DNA from: Pratylenchus scribneri
Taxonomy: Eukaryota > Nematoda > Chromadorea > Rhabditida > Pratylenchidae
NCBI GenBank assembly: GCA_030063045.1
Contig: JAQSEB010000149.1
Coordinates: 1-64,000 of the forward strand
Length of the DNA: 64,000 nucleotides
Direction: 5' to 3'
Part shown: piece after piece, positions 36,720 to 49,403 of the stretch
How positions within the stretch are numbered: the stretch's first letter is position 1
Layout: each line of letters opens with the position of its first letter
Translations under genes and position numbers: made by a program
The notes under the pieces: generated by a model
The model's input: only the letters and a program-made list of their open reading frames with translations
What the model was told of the DNA's origin: nothing
Database searches by the model: none

Positions 36720-39600
36720 ATTTGGCTAAATGGTGAGCAATTTTGCTGGGGAGGAAATGGATGAGGACGAAGAGGAGGAGGACGGAAATAATCCATTAGG
36801 AAGTGGAAAGGATTCCGGCACACAAAATTGGAGCGGCGGCACTAAACACACATACAAAACGCACAGCTGACACCCCCGCCGGAGGCGCTGGTAATAATAA
36901 CACCAAAAACAGAGAGAAAGGAAGGAAAGGAAGCCTTAAGGGCATTAACAAATATTTAATGAGGAAAGCAGAAGAAAAATGTGCCAATGCCAAAGGAGGG
37001 GGGATTTCGTGTGCCATTGGCCCGAAATGGGGGTGGGTGGGATGCTTCTTGACAAACTCATCTGCTTTCCCCCTTCCCTCTTTTGGCCCCTTCACTTTTG
37101 CCACCGCCGTGGAGGATGCGTACCAAGTCCCCACACCATTCCAAATGTCACTTCCCTTCCATCCGGTACGCGGCACATTTTTACGCAGCTTTTCCTTTCC
37201 ATCCGAATTAGGCTCAGTTTTCGTCGCCAATTTGGGCCCAGCTTCTCCAATACCACCAAAAGGGGGAAAAGGGAAAATGTGCTGCGTTTTCCCTCCTTTT
37301 CTTCCCTTTAAGCCTTTTTTTTGCATTGGCGGTGCCGAAATAATCCCCCTTCTAATTTTTGTGCCGTGGAAATGAAGGAAAAGATTGCTTCTCCGATGGC
37401 AAAATGCCTCATTTTTGGATTTATTCATTTTACTTTTTTTGAATGTTTTTTTTGGGATTAAAATTGAATTTGGTTGGTGGAAGAAAATTAAATTTGGACA
37501 CAGAAAACATTCATTCAAATGGTCGAATGAAAATCCATAGCAGTGGGCTTCGGCCCCAATTTTCGCAGTTGGACGGCTTTGGGCCTTGGTTGGTGGGAGG
37601 AAGTTGGATGAATAGAAGAAGCAGTTTTGGCAGTAGCTGATGAGGCCCCGAACTTTTGACGAAGGCAACGGAAGGGAGAGGGGAACAAATTTAGGGCCAA
37701 CAATTGGAAAAAATGGAGGAATAAAATTGGGGAAAATTTTTGTTGTTGGATTGGGATTGGGAGGAGAGTGTTGATGATTTATAAAATTAAAGTTTATCAC
37801 GAATAAATATGAGACTGATGAGATCTTTTTCGTTCAAATGTAATTTAAAAAAAAGTAAAAGTTCAACTGCTTTCAAGCGATTATCGGACTCTAATAAATT
37901 AATTGGAATCGATGATATTTGACATGATATACAGCAAAGACAATCGAAAACCCTATTCCTAATTAATCTGAATATTAAACGGTTTAAAAACTTTGAATTT
38001 CATAGATCATGTAGGGTTTAAAACTGGATAAATTGAGTTGAAATTGAAATCTTTTTATTAAATCTACCCTCATGAATCGATGAACCATATACCAATGCTA
38101 TACGATAAATAGAACATATCAAAATTGGCTAGACTTTTCTAGAGATTTTTTTCGCATAAAAAATGGTCAACAAGTGAAAAATGTAAGTGAAAAATAGCTT
38201 CACAGCAAAAAAATTTGCCTGAAAATGGAAACATTTAGCTCATTATTTGAAAAATTTTGTCCGAAAATTGGGAATATTTTTCCCAAAAATAGAAACATTT
38301 AATTCAAAATTTAGCCTAAATATAGAAAAATTTGCCTAAAAACGGCCATGCAAAGGAAAATTTGCTCTTTAATTTTTTTGCAAAATTATCAAAATTACTT
38401 CAATCCATGAAGTGTTCTTTTAAATATCAAATTTGATTGCTCTGTGAGCTACTTTCTGTTATACTTATACGATGCTGTTCTTTTGTACATAGCCTCAATT
38501 AAAATAATTCTCAAATTTTGGTTTCCTTTAATTTACTTTTAAACTCAAATTATCCATTCCTTATATTGCAAAAATTTTATTCGCTTTTAATTTTATACAT
38601 TTTCACAGATGATTAATTCATTACATTCGTCATTTTTATTTCCATTTCCATTTTATATTTTTATTCCACTCTTCGTGCTTCGTCATTCATTTTCATTTTA
38701 CATTTATTTTCCCGTCATTTTTTTAATTGGGTTGATCAAAATGGCGTTAAAATCATCAATTCTTTATTATATAAAAATAGAAATTTATTAATTTTTCCCA
38801 AAAAATTCCAAATTCCTCCTGCCCTCATAACATATTTTTCATTTTTAAATAAGCATGGCAATTCAGTAAGTACCATGTACCATCAATTTAAGTACCCAGA
38901 GGTATTTAACAAGAAGGTAAAACCAGTTTTGGAAAACGATAATGCGAAAGCCCAAAATGTCCCAAAAAATTGAGAAGAATTTGAAAACGGTTTTTCCTCA
39001 TAGATTGAGGTTTAAATATTAAGACTTGGAATAAACGCACTACCCCCACTTCCACAATCCCCACCGCTCCCCCAACCCTATCTCACCCGACCTCTGTGAG
39101 TATATTTTAACCCGATTACTAGAATGAGGTAAAACCTCTTTTAATTCACCTCACTCAACTTAGAGGAACTATGGTTTTTGGTAGGAAGAATTTTCAAAAT
39201 TTTTTTTTTTATTTTGCATTTTCTTAGTTCCCTAAAGCTCTATATTGCTATAATTTAATTCAAAAATATATACAAAAACTAAGAAGTTTGACCCCAAATT
39301 TTCTAAATTTTGTGGGCTTAAAAATATTCCCCATAAAAAATTGGAAGAAATTAGACGGCATCTACACATCACTTAACAAAATGATTCATCCAGTGTCGAG
39401 TCCTATCCTAAATGGAAAATTTTATTTTTTCTCTCTCTCATCATTCATCATCATTTTTATACCCCATTAATTTTACTCATTTTTAATACATCATCATTTT
39501 ATATAAATTTATAAAAAATTAAATTTTATATTTTCATTGAATTTTTAGATTTTATTACTTTTATCCTCTATATCTCATTTCCCAACATTTTTTCATCATC
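36720..39600. other. Intergenic region before the SPRY gene
   Basis: 36796-37800 is G+C-richer, and both strands have long open frames (about 334 codons minus, 190 plus) with no recognisable domain. 37800-39600 is plain AT-rich sequence without a supported gene. Confidence 0.5.
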
Positions 39601-39606
39601 ATCAAA

Positions 39607-40851
39607 ATGGCAACCAACATTCTCGTGTGCTTGTTCATTGCTTCCTTGTTGGTGATTGTGGCTGGATATGAGAATGCCTACTACAATCAAAGGTTGGAAA
39701 TGGAAAGGAAATTCATGAACTGTCTCTCATAAATAGAGGACGGATTCTTAGTTTTTGCTTTTTGAGATCTATTTTTGTGAATTGATCTAAAAAGAACATA
39801 AAAATAAGGTTTTTGATCATTTATCTGACCTATTTTGGTATTTTTCCTGGAAAATTTCTTTAGAAAAATGCAAAATTTTATTAAAAAAGCCTAAGTTCAC
39901 ATTTTGAGGTACACAAAAATCTATTTTGATTTTGACATTTCATAAAATCCACCTTATTTTTTGAGATTTTTGCGATCTAAAAAATTCGATTCCTCCTCAT
40001 CAACAAATTTATTTTTTAACATTTTTATTTAGCATTTCAAGTGAAAACAAGTGGAATTTTGCGGACCGTGGACAAGGATTGGAGCTTGAAAACTATAGGG
40101 AGTGGGATGATGGATGGTGGCTTTTGCGTCCCGTCTTCGGCGATGCATTGGCTGTCGCGTATCGTCCACGTAATTTTAATATTAAAAAGTTTGATAAAAA
40201 AATCTTATTATTTTTAGGTGCATTCTACTACACTGTCCGGGCCAAAATGCCGATTCCGGAATTGGATTTTGAGGCCAAAAATCCATCGATTGCCTTTTAC
40301 TTTGAAGTGAAAATTCTGAAATTGTAAGTTATTTTCTAATACTTTAAAGATATTTATTTATTTAGAGGCGAATTTGACAACATTGCCATTGGATTTTGCA
40401 CCCGGAAATTTGGATTGCAAAAAGATAGCTATCTTCGCGATGTTGATGGGGACAATTCAATTCGAATTTCAAAATTTGGAATTCCAACCAATGAAAAATT
40501 TAAATTCCCATTCAAATCTGGAGACGTTATTGGCATTGGCATTATCAACTCCCGAGCAAATTCATCGATGAAGTGCTTTCACACATTGAATGGCGAATTT
40601 GGAGGTGGAAATAATTTATATTAGAAAATTATTTTAATAATTAAAAAAAAATTAAATGAAAATTTATTAAATTAATATAAAATTTAGGCAAAGTGGTCAT
40701 CCCGGCGAAATTGGCAACTGCAGAATTGTTTCCGTGTATCACTTTGGGTGCTGAGGGAAATTCTGCTCTTGCAAATTTTGGGAAGGAGGAATTTCGCTTC
40801 AAGAATTTCGGGAACGTGTTGGTTGATGAATTTTTGATGAATGAAAGTTGA
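39607..40851 (+). CDS. Secreted SPRY-domain protein (SPRYSEC-like)
   Basis: Five exons (39607-39692, 40033-40169, 40218-40323, 40366-40604, 40688-40851) join without phase conflict into 243 codons. Residues 1-20 (MATNILVCLFIASLLVIVAG) form a clear signal peptide with no later membrane segment. The rest is a single B30.2/SPRY domain: AFYYTVRAKMPIPELDFEAK, IAFYFEVKIL, FDNIAIGFCTRKFGL, FKSGDVIGIGIINS, CFHTLNGEFGGKVV, ELFPCITLGAEGNSALANFG. Signal peptide plus a lone SPRY domain is the architecture of SPRYSEC proteins, an expanded family of secreted effectors described in potato cyst nematodes; that role is inferred here from architecture only. An AATAAA lies at about 40902, about 50 bases after the stop. 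The first intron is 340 bases, the others 42-83. Confidence 0.85.
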
Positions 40852-41009
40852 AAAGAAGTTAAAGTGGATGATATATTTTCACAAATAATTTTGATGTGAT
40901 CAATAAAATTTGTTTCATAAAATAAATCATGCAAATTTCAAACTATTTCAATTGAAAAAATTTTGCTTCATTTATGAAAAATTATTAACAAAAGACTGGG
41001 AGAGGGGGG

Positions 41010-42300
41010 AGTGTTCCGGCTCTACCCCGAAGTCCCCAATAGACGAAATCCCCAATGGACGAAATCCCCAAAAGGGGAGAATGGGACGAAGTCCCCAATA
41101 GACGAAATCCCCAATGGACGAAATCCCCAAAAGGCGAAATCCCCAAAGACGAAATCCCCAAACGCTCAAAATGAGACGAAATCCCCAAAAATTTTAATTT
41201 TTATATTTGATAATAAAATGGTGAAAAATACTTTTTCTGGGGTAAATCGAGGCGCTTAGCATGAATTTGATTTCCGTTTTGCTCTATCTACAATTAATAT
41301 AAAATTGGCATTACATAAAAAGAATATTTGTCCAAGAGAGATGCAATATTTTTTGTTTATTAGATGTTAGAATAAATTTAATAAGAAAATGTGAAGTGGT
41401 GTGCTGCGAAAAAGTGAATCATTTTTGTAGAAATTAAATTCTAACATGCGCAATTGAATAATTTTCCACTTTATTATTTTTTAAAAATAAAAATGTATTA
41501 TGTGGCCGGAATGCGAGCCCCTGCAAATGCCGACCAAGAAGATGCCAATCGAACTGAAGATACAATCGATTTGGAGGCGGAGGCTGATATTTTCGATGAT
41601 GAAGGAGGATTGGATTTTGATGATGATTTGGATTTTGATGATGATTTGGATTTTGATGAAGAAGAATCGCAAGAAATTGAATACGACCAATAATTTCATC
41701 CCATTTTTTTGCTCATTTATTCTGATTTTTGCTCATTAATTCCATTTTATTTCCATATTTTTGCTCATTAATTCAATAATTTATCTATTCAATTTTCATC
41801 CCAGATTTCAATTCAATTAGACGCAAAAATTGATTAAATTGTCTTTATTTTAATTCATTTTTTCCATTTTTTGATGCTAAAATAAATATTTTCAACATTG
41901 TTTCTATAATTTTTAGAATTATATTTTAGTTGGATTAATAGATACTGAAAAATGAACACCAAAATCGTGTACAGCGCCTCAAATTACCCCAGAAATAAAT
42001 TTTTTAAACTTTTTATTATTAAATATAAAAAATTAAAAATTTTGGGGATTTCGTCCCATTTTGGGCGTTTGGGAATTTCGTCCATTGGGGACTTCGGCAT
42101 TTCTTCTCCTTTGGGGATTTCGTCCCATTTTGGGCGTTTGGGAATTTCGTCCATTGGGGACTTCGTCCCATTTTCCACTTTTGGGGATTTCGTCTTTTGG
42201 GGATTTCGTCCATTGGGGATTTCGTCCATTGGGGATTTCGTCCATTGGGGATTTCGTCCATTGGGGATTTCGTCCATTGGGGACTTCGGGGGTTAGCGAG
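41010..42300. mobile_element. Inverted-repeat element with tandem GACGAAATCCCCAA termini
   Basis: The left arm (about 41010-41275) and right arm (about 41945-42300) are inverted copies. Both are built of short tandem units of the form GACGAAATCCCCAATG, including a shared variant, CCAAACGCTCAAAATG on the left against CCAAACGCCCAAAATG read on the minus strand on the right. The similarity continues inward through AATTTTTATATTT and TTTCTGGGGTAA. The spacer of ~670 bases holds one small acidic ORF. It could be a non-autonomous DNA element or a large inverted duplication. No target-site duplication or transposase was identified. Confidence 0.7.
41493..41693 (+). CDS. Small acidic protein, unknown
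   Basis: ATG 41493 to TAA 41691 gives 66 residues: MYYVAGMRAPANADQEDAN, then a strongly acidic tail with three tandem copies of a (D/L)DFDDD-type unit encoded by an 18-base tandem repeat. No domain is recognised. It sits between the two arms of the inverted-repeat element, so it may be carried by that element or may be an exon of an older gene. The acidic half could also be a simple trinucleotide-like expansion (GAT-rich) that happens to be open. Confidence 0.35.
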   Translation: MYYVAGMRAPANADQEDANRTEDTIDLEAEADIFDDEGGLDFDDDLDFDDDLDFDEEESQEIEYDQ

Positions 42301-42989
42301 TGTTCCAATGGAGAGAGAGGAGGGAATAGGCAATCAGTGATAGGGCATAAACACTATTCTTTGCAAATGATCAAAAATATGCAGATAGCAGGAAATGAGG
42401 GCTTTTCCGCCCCTTCCAACTCATCTACAATTTGAGGGAAGGAAACTAGAAATAGTAATCAAAAATGAATTTTAATCGGAAACATCCGTTTATAAATGTG
42501 AGGGAATGTTGCGGACAACAAATTGCATAAATTTTGGAATTGTTCAAAGTTCAGTTTGACCTGAAATTCGTTTTAAAACATCCATAAAAGATTTAGATTT
42601 TTAGGAAAACTTTTTTTAGCTTTTCCAAAGATTGATTTATATCTAAACTAAACATCCGCCGTAGAAATCGGTTTTAAAACTCAGGAAAATTTAGAATAAA
42701 AATTAAAAATTACAAAAAATTAAAAATCTAATCTAAATCTTCCCAAAATTCTAATTAAAAACTTTCCAAAAACTAGATAAAAGGGAAATCTCATAAAATA
42801 AAACCAATTTTCTCACGTTTATTTTATGTTCAAGTATATCCTATTTTTCAGTATTTTTTTTAAAAAATTTTTATTAAAAATGAATGCCAATTTAATCATG
42901 CATTTTTAAAAGAAATTTTTCCAAAATGCCAAAATTTGTTGATAATTAATTTAATTTCTTTATTTTTGCTTCATTTAAAGACCTTAAAA

Positions 42990-45776
42990 ATGACAGCACA
43001 AATTGTTGAATTGAATGAATTAAATCGAATTCTCTCTGAAAATAATGATGCCAAAAATTTTGACAAATGTGCCGATGCGTTGGCCAAATTTCTAGGAGGA
43101 AAAAGTGAACAACAAATTGACGAAATTTCCTTACAATGTTCACCAAAGCGGCGTCAATTATTTTGCGCATTTGAGAAATTCATTCAAATGGATTTGGCGC
43201 AGAATCGATTCAAAACATTGTCACATCCATTAATTGGCCAAATTGCATCGATAATTTTCCCAATTGCCGGGAAAATTCAATTTTCTCAAGGTGCAATTGA
43301 AAATTAAAAATATTTTAACCGAAAAAAATTAAATAGCTCGAATTTGGTTTGGCGGAATTTCCTCAGTCCGTTGCCATAATATTGTTTGTTCCTCTTCAAC
43401 ATCGGCAGAAAAATTGGTCACCGACGAATTGGCAAATGAAAAAGACGACGGGAATTGTGCGCAACAAATTCGCCTAAATTCCATTCAATATTTTTCAATT
43501 GGAATTTTTCTGCTTGGATTCATGGAAAAATTTGAAGGTTCCAAGGAAAAATTTATCCAAACATTTTTAAAAATTCAGAAATTATTTCCACTGAAAATGT
43601 TGAACAGTTTATTCAACGAATTGATGGCATTTTTGCCACATCACCAAATTCTTTGATGGATGCACTGCTTGAAAATGATGAACGCTTTTTGCGGACAATG
43701 GCCGCAATATTGAGGGTATTTTGGAAAAATATTTGGGGAATATAGCGAAAAATCAATATATTTCAGCTTCCAACTCCATCAAATTGGTTAAATCCAATGG
43801 TTCTGTTCATTTTATTGCTCCATAAAATTCAATTTGATTCATTGGTAAGTAAATTATTTATTTTTTTAGTTTTTAATTTGCCAAAAAAGAGCATATAATA
43901 TGAAAAAAATAATTATAATGGTTTAACAAAGGGTTTGTCCTATATTCCCAAACCAAATATTTCCAAAATTGGATAGAGCTGGTCAAGATGGACGCATTGA
44001 ATGGTATATAATTTGTTATGGTTTGGTCAACAATTAAAGGGTATTAAACGGTTTAAACCCATTTTGGTTAAATGTTTCAAAACCAAAAGTTTACAAAACA
44101 CAATTATATTATAAACGATGTGCCTCAAGGAAATCTATCCATTGACTATAAGGTTTATTGGTTTAGGATAAATTTTTGGATCGTTATATATTTCCTATAT
44201 TTTAATTTAATATTTCCATACATGAACAGGTTTTCATTGATTGGATCGGCTCTGAACCAGAATTGAGTTATATTTTCATGAAATCATTTACTCAACATTT
44301 GGCCCAATCTTCTGCTCAACAAATTCATCAAATTTGTGAAAAGTGTGAATTTTGAATTAATTTCATCAAATTTTAATACTTTTTAGTGCCAACAAAATTC
44401 CCCTCAACACCGAAATGAAATGGCATATTTTTCGGGACAAAACGGATGCAAATTCTTCCACCAATAATTCCAATTCTTCAAATGACCCGAATTTTTTCCA
44501 TTTTAACATTCATGAATTGCACGGTGAACAACGGGTTTTTCGACGAATTTCGGTGTCCACAAAATCAAATGTGAGCAAAAAATATTTACAAAATTAATTT
44601 TTAATCATTTTTACCAATTTTTAGAATTCAATTTACAAAAAACTTGATGAGGAAATGCCACCAACGGAAATATTACTCGAAAAATTGGCACAATTTTGCG
44701 TGGAATTGGAGAGAAAATTGTTGAAACTTTCGGCCCATCTGAAATTCCCATCCAAAATAATTTGCCAAAATTTGACACAAATTCAGTCCAAAATTTCGCC
44801 AGACTAAAAATTATTATTTATTTGAATGTTATTTTAAATGCTTTAAATTTTATTTTATTTAATAAATTTTATCAGGGGTTATTATGAATAGAAAATTTTG
44901 AATTATTTCATTCAATGGCATTTTTGGGGATTTGATTTGTTATCCTATTTATATTTCTAATCCGCTTTGATTTTTTATGATTATAAGAGAAGAACTGGAA
45001 AGTTTTAATGCAGAATGTTTTCTTGAAAAATTGGAAATTAAATCCACCTATTTATTTAAAGTTTTATATTTTATTTTGTATGTTTTTTAGAAAGTTTTAT
45101 CCAGCTTTTTTCCGGAAAGTTGAAGATTGATTCCGCCTGTTTTCTGGATAATTGGAGATTAAATCCGCCTGCTTTCCGAAAAGTTGCAGATTAAATCCGC
45201 CTGCTTTCCGAAAAGTTGCAGATTAAATCCGCCTGCTTTCCGAAATTTGGAAATTAAATCAGAATTGATGGATTAATGTAGAAGTGGATCTTATCAAAAG
45301 CTGTGCGTAAAAATTCGACGGATCATTTTAAGGGAGGAATGGTCAGCCTGCTATCTTCACAAACAACAAATCTATGTAAATTACCAAGTTGGATAAGAAG
45401 GGCCCATTATGCCGAATCGCGCGACTTCGCCAGTCGCCAACCTGCTGAAAATGCATTTTGCCCTTCGATGAAGCAAATAAAACCCAACTTTTTTTGATAT
45501 TTGAGATTGACTTTGAATATTATTGATATTTTCAATTCTCAAAATTTATTTTAATTTATTTTTTTTTTTGCAAAAATTATTTTGCAGAATCGTACAATTA
45601 AGGAATTTGCAGCCAAATCATCATCCAAACAAATTTTGGTTCCCACGGATAAAAATTATATAAAAAGTAAAATAATTTCGAACGAATCATCCAATCCAAA
45701 GTCCATTTTGTCCGTTCTCAACCGAATAATTTTGACCAAAAGAAAAATTACCCATTTTTGGCCCACCAATGAATAA
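42990..45776 (+). CDS. Lines-like helical protein (tentative)
   Basis: Exons 42990-43290, 43337-43537, 43579-43715, 43767-43844, 44230-44342, 44387-44570, 44625-44699 and 45588-45776 join in frame to ~425 residues. The first six junctions are well supported by phase; the last two are weaker. The product is a soluble, helix-rich, leucine-rich protein with no catalytic motif. The segment WLNPMVLFILLLHKIQFDSL followed by VFIDWIGSEPELSYIFM, and the C-terminal SVLNRIILTKRKITHF, resemble the N- and C-terminal domains of Lines-family proteins, read by eye only. Intron 43845-44229 contains one dispersed 46-base-repeat element. Identity is a suggestion; the gene model itself is firmer than the name. 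Confidence 0.55.
43905..44190 (+). repeat. Dispersed 46-base-repeat element, copy 9
   Basis: One unit between intact left and right flanks, in intron 43845-44229 of the Lines-like gene. It shows the element can exist in near single-unit form. Confidence 0.82.
45060..45260. repeat. Degenerate TTTCCG-type repeat, period ~32
   Basis: Four to five diverged units of AAATCCGCCTGCTTTCCGAA type, inside the long last intron of the Lines-like gene. Confidence 0.65.
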
Positions 45777-46132
45777 TCATTTTGGTCGGTTTTAAAGCAC
45801 TATTTTTGGCTGGATAATGCCGAATCATTTTCGCCCTCCAATGCACACTTCACCTCTTTTTGACCATCAATACCCCTTCCATCTTTTTGGCCCACCCACC
45901 CAATGCCCCCTTCCCTTTTTTGGCCCCCAATGCCCAAAGCCAAATCATCATCATCATTCGCTGTATGGTTAATTGGCTGGAAGGGCCAAATTATTTGACA
46001 TCATTCCCTCCATAATTCATTAATTTGGCCCATTCCTCCCATCCATTTACATTTCATTTTCATTCCTTCCCCTTCAGAGATCCCAAATATATTTTCCTTC
46101 CTTTTTTTAATTATTTTGCTCTCTCCAAAAAA

Positions 46133-49100
46133 ATGTTAATCCTCTTATCGGTTTACATTTTTGCCTTAATCCTGATCCTGCTTCAATGCTTCGCCGGCTC
46201 TGATTCTGGTTCCATTGATGGATCGTTCCCGCTCAGGATTGGCACCATCACCAAGATCACGGACTACAACTCAAAGGACCAATGCATGGCGGAACCCGGC
46301 TATTTTCATGCGCACCATAACAGCTTGGTGATCTTCCTTCAAGGACATGAATTTTGCGGTGGTGGCCCACATGGAGAAGAAGGGTAATTTTGAGGGGAAA
46401 TTTGAATACTTAAAATACAAAAAAAAAGATTTTGACAAACATTTTCCGGAAAGAATTGAAAACATTATGGCGAACATTTTCCGGAAAGAATTGAAAACAT
46501 TATGGCGAACATTTTCCGGAAAGAATTGAAAACATTATGGCGAACATTTTCCGGAAAGAATTGAAAACATTATGGCGAACATTTTCCGCAAAGAATTAAA
46601 AATATTTTTGACGAACATTTTCCGCAAAGAATTAAAAATATTTTTGACGAACATTTTCCGCAAAGAATTAAAAATATTTTTGACGAACATTTTCCGGAAA
46701 GAATTAAAAATATTTTTGGCGAACACTTCGGAGAGAAAACATTAAAACATGACATTTTGCTGAATATAAATAATTTAATATTCTAGCCTGTTAATCTGCT
46801 ACAAAGGCCAGCTGGATATGAAGGAAACTATGCCCCGAGGATTGCGCCAAACCAGGCAATTCGAGTTGCAGAATGTGCCCGGAAATGCTGTGGCAAAACG
46901 GTGCGAGGAGGCTGGCCATCCCAATTGGCATGGAATTCTGATCTACACCAACGATCAGGGCCAATGGGTGATCAAATTCTCGACCACCAACCGCACGTTG
47001 GTTTATTAAATCAAATTTAATTATATTACTCTCAATTAGGTTTGTCATCCCCGGATCAGGCTCGGACCGCTTGGAATTATTGATCTACAAATTGGCCAGT
47101 GCCAAGGATGGAGGCGAATCTTTCCTCTCCAAGACTTTTGGTTGGTCCCAATTTACAAAATTATTTTTTTTTTAAATTTCCCTAGGCCCAAAACGTGATT
47201 TCATGGAATGGGGCAAACGTGATGGTTTTGGAGTTGCGGAAGAGGCAGCCAATCGCATTCGCCATCCCGAAAATGAACAGCTGAAGAAGCTTTTCATGGA
47301 ACTGGTCAAACATCAGGCACTTTTGTGAGGAATTTATATTTTAAATTTTCAATTAAAATAAAAATTTCTTCCATTTAGCCGAAACTATGTGGGCATTTGG
47401 AGTCTTGGATTGGACATGCTTCCGACAGATGAGAATATCTACCATCTGGATTTGTACATCCAAAAGTCGGAATGCTGCAAAAACATCAAGGCTTTCGTAA
47501 GTCTTTTCAATCTTTGTTATTGTTCAAAACAAAAATAAAATTTTCCGGAATAATAGAAATAAAAAATTAGACTTTTTGAAATGAAAATTCTTGAATTTCA
47601 GTTCAATTTGCCTACGGCCGAGTACCCTGACCCTGAAAAGAAAAATTCGCCATTGGATGACAGAGCAATTGTAATGGAGGGCAATTTCGTTGAAAATTTC
47701 ACCGTCACTGTGGACGGCATTGTCAACCCTGATGCCGAGATCCTTACATTTGAATTGGTCGACTTGCTCCGTTCGTTTATTTGGGATCATAATTCAAATA
47801 AATTACAATAATATTTTTATAGAGCCCGAGGACAAAGCCCAGGGAATTCGTTTGACTGTCAATTTCACTGGCCATTTCATCCTTTTTGAACAAAAAACTG
47901 TAATTTCAAATATTTTTTTTTCCATATATATATATATATATATTAAATTTTAGGGAAAACATATTCTGGGAAAAAATGCATGGACAGACATCAAAAATAC
48001 TACGAAAATTAAACATCATTTTGCCCCGGGCGTTGCATTCCATTTGTTCTTCATTTGGCTCAAAAAGGCAGTGGTCGTCAACATGAATTGCTATGGCCAA
48101 ATTCCATTGCCTGCTGATGCCATTAAGAACGAGACCGAATTTGACTTCAAGGATCGCCATCGCATTACGGTAGCGGATATTACTGTACTGGTCAAATAGA
48201 AAACAATTTATATTTTTTTTAGATGGGTGGTGACTTCCAATGGAAATATCTTTCCAAAGGTGCCGATGTTGACAAAGTTGGTGTTGTTTTTACGCATTTT
48301 TGAAAATTAATTTTGTAGCCGGATATTGGCCATCAATGGTTTATTGAGGAAGGGATCAGCGCCGAAAACAGCAAAGGAATTGTGCTCCGAGGCAAAGTCA
48401 AAGGAAATGCCAAAAAGTTTTCCATCAAACTTTGGGCCAGAGATGAAGATCGATTTTTTGACTCCATTCTTGAATTGGAAGTTGGCATTTCATCACCGGG
48501 CTTTAAAATTTCCAATGGGGTTTGTCTTCTTTTTTGTGATCCCATTTAAATAAATTATTTAAGTCAAAGAACGATAAAGGAAAGGATTTGCCGAAAGATC
48601 CAACCTACAATGATGAAACACCATTTGAGGCTTTGATCCAATTCAAAGAGGACACTTTTGACATCTGGATGAACAATACGCGAATTGACAGTTACAATAA
48701 CTCTGCCGGTTTGCGCGTTGTCAACTATGTCCAGGTATCAATAAATTTGTTCTATATTTTCAAAATTATTAAAATTAAGATCCTCAATGATGCCTTTGGG
48801 GATATGACTCAACTTCTCAAAATGCCAATCACATGTAAATATCAAATGTCCGCTGATGATCAGAAAAGCTTGGAAATTTTTGGAAAAGTGTTGCCAGCTA
48901 AGGAAACTTCAACATTCACAATTGAATTCAAAAATGGTATTGTTCAAATTTTATATTTAAAAATATTTTCTTTTTTAAGTCAAAATCGAAAATGATGTTC
49001 ATCTTCAAGTAGATTTTGAATTCCAAGAAAATGTTGCAACCAAAATTTCTTCTACCCAAGTACTAATTATTATATGATATTATAATTATTATTATTTTTT

Positions 49101-49403
49101 TTAAATTTTTAGTTCTTCGAAGGAGTTACAAATACACTTCCGGATATGGTGGATCCAAATTTGAAGATGGGTGAGTATGTGACGATCAAAATCAGCTACA
49201 AAAGTGTATCACAAATTGGGATTTCCATCAATGGTGGGGACGAACATTTTGTCAACTCAGATTCGAGTTTTGAAGTCACCAGCAAATATACGGTAAATAA
49301 TAAAATTCTAAATTAATATAATTAATATTATCAAATATTATAGATTTCTGGTGCTTTCATTCTCGAGAAGGTGAATTTGAACGTTACAGAATCTTGCATG
49401 TGA
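46133..49403 (+). CDS. Secreted protein with degenerate tandem galectin-like domains
   Basis: Fifteen exons (46133-46383, 46787-46996, 47040-47140, 47186-47324, 47379-47496, 47602-47770, 47823-47899, 47954-48169, 48223-48276, 48319-48519, 48564-48734, 48780-48936, 48980-49059, 49113-49292, 49344-49403) add to exactly 728 codons including the stop. Residues 1-23 are a signal peptide (MLILLSVYIFALILILLQCF). The later half repeats a beta-sandwich pattern typical of galectin domains: IVLRGKVKGNAKKFSIKLW, then PFEALIQFKEDTFDIWMNN, and HHFAPGVAFHLFFIWL with FKDRHRITMGGDFQW. The usual sugar-contact set (H-N-R ... W-E) is not intact, so carbohydrate binding is doubtful. Intron 1 holds a TTCCGGAA-type array. 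A shorter paralogue lies tail-to-tail at 50.2-51.6 kb. Confidence 0.8.
46435..46740. repeat. TTCCGGAA minisatellite, period ~35
   Basis: Eight or nine units of CATTTTCCGGAAAGAATT plus a linker. The first half carries AAAACATTATGGCG linkers, the second AAAAATATTTTTG. It lies in intron 1 of the galectin-like gene. Confidence 0.9.

Noticed and set aside
41952..42435. Open frames on both strands through the 42.1 kb repeat arm
   Set aside because: They are translations of the GACGAAATCCCCAA tandem units in different frames; the arm is inverted-repeat DNA.
45303..45497. 64-codon frame with a higher G+C segment
   Set aside because: It lies inside the last intron of the Lines-like gene, does not join in phase to its neighbours, and no family is recognised; possibly a fragment of a lost insertion.
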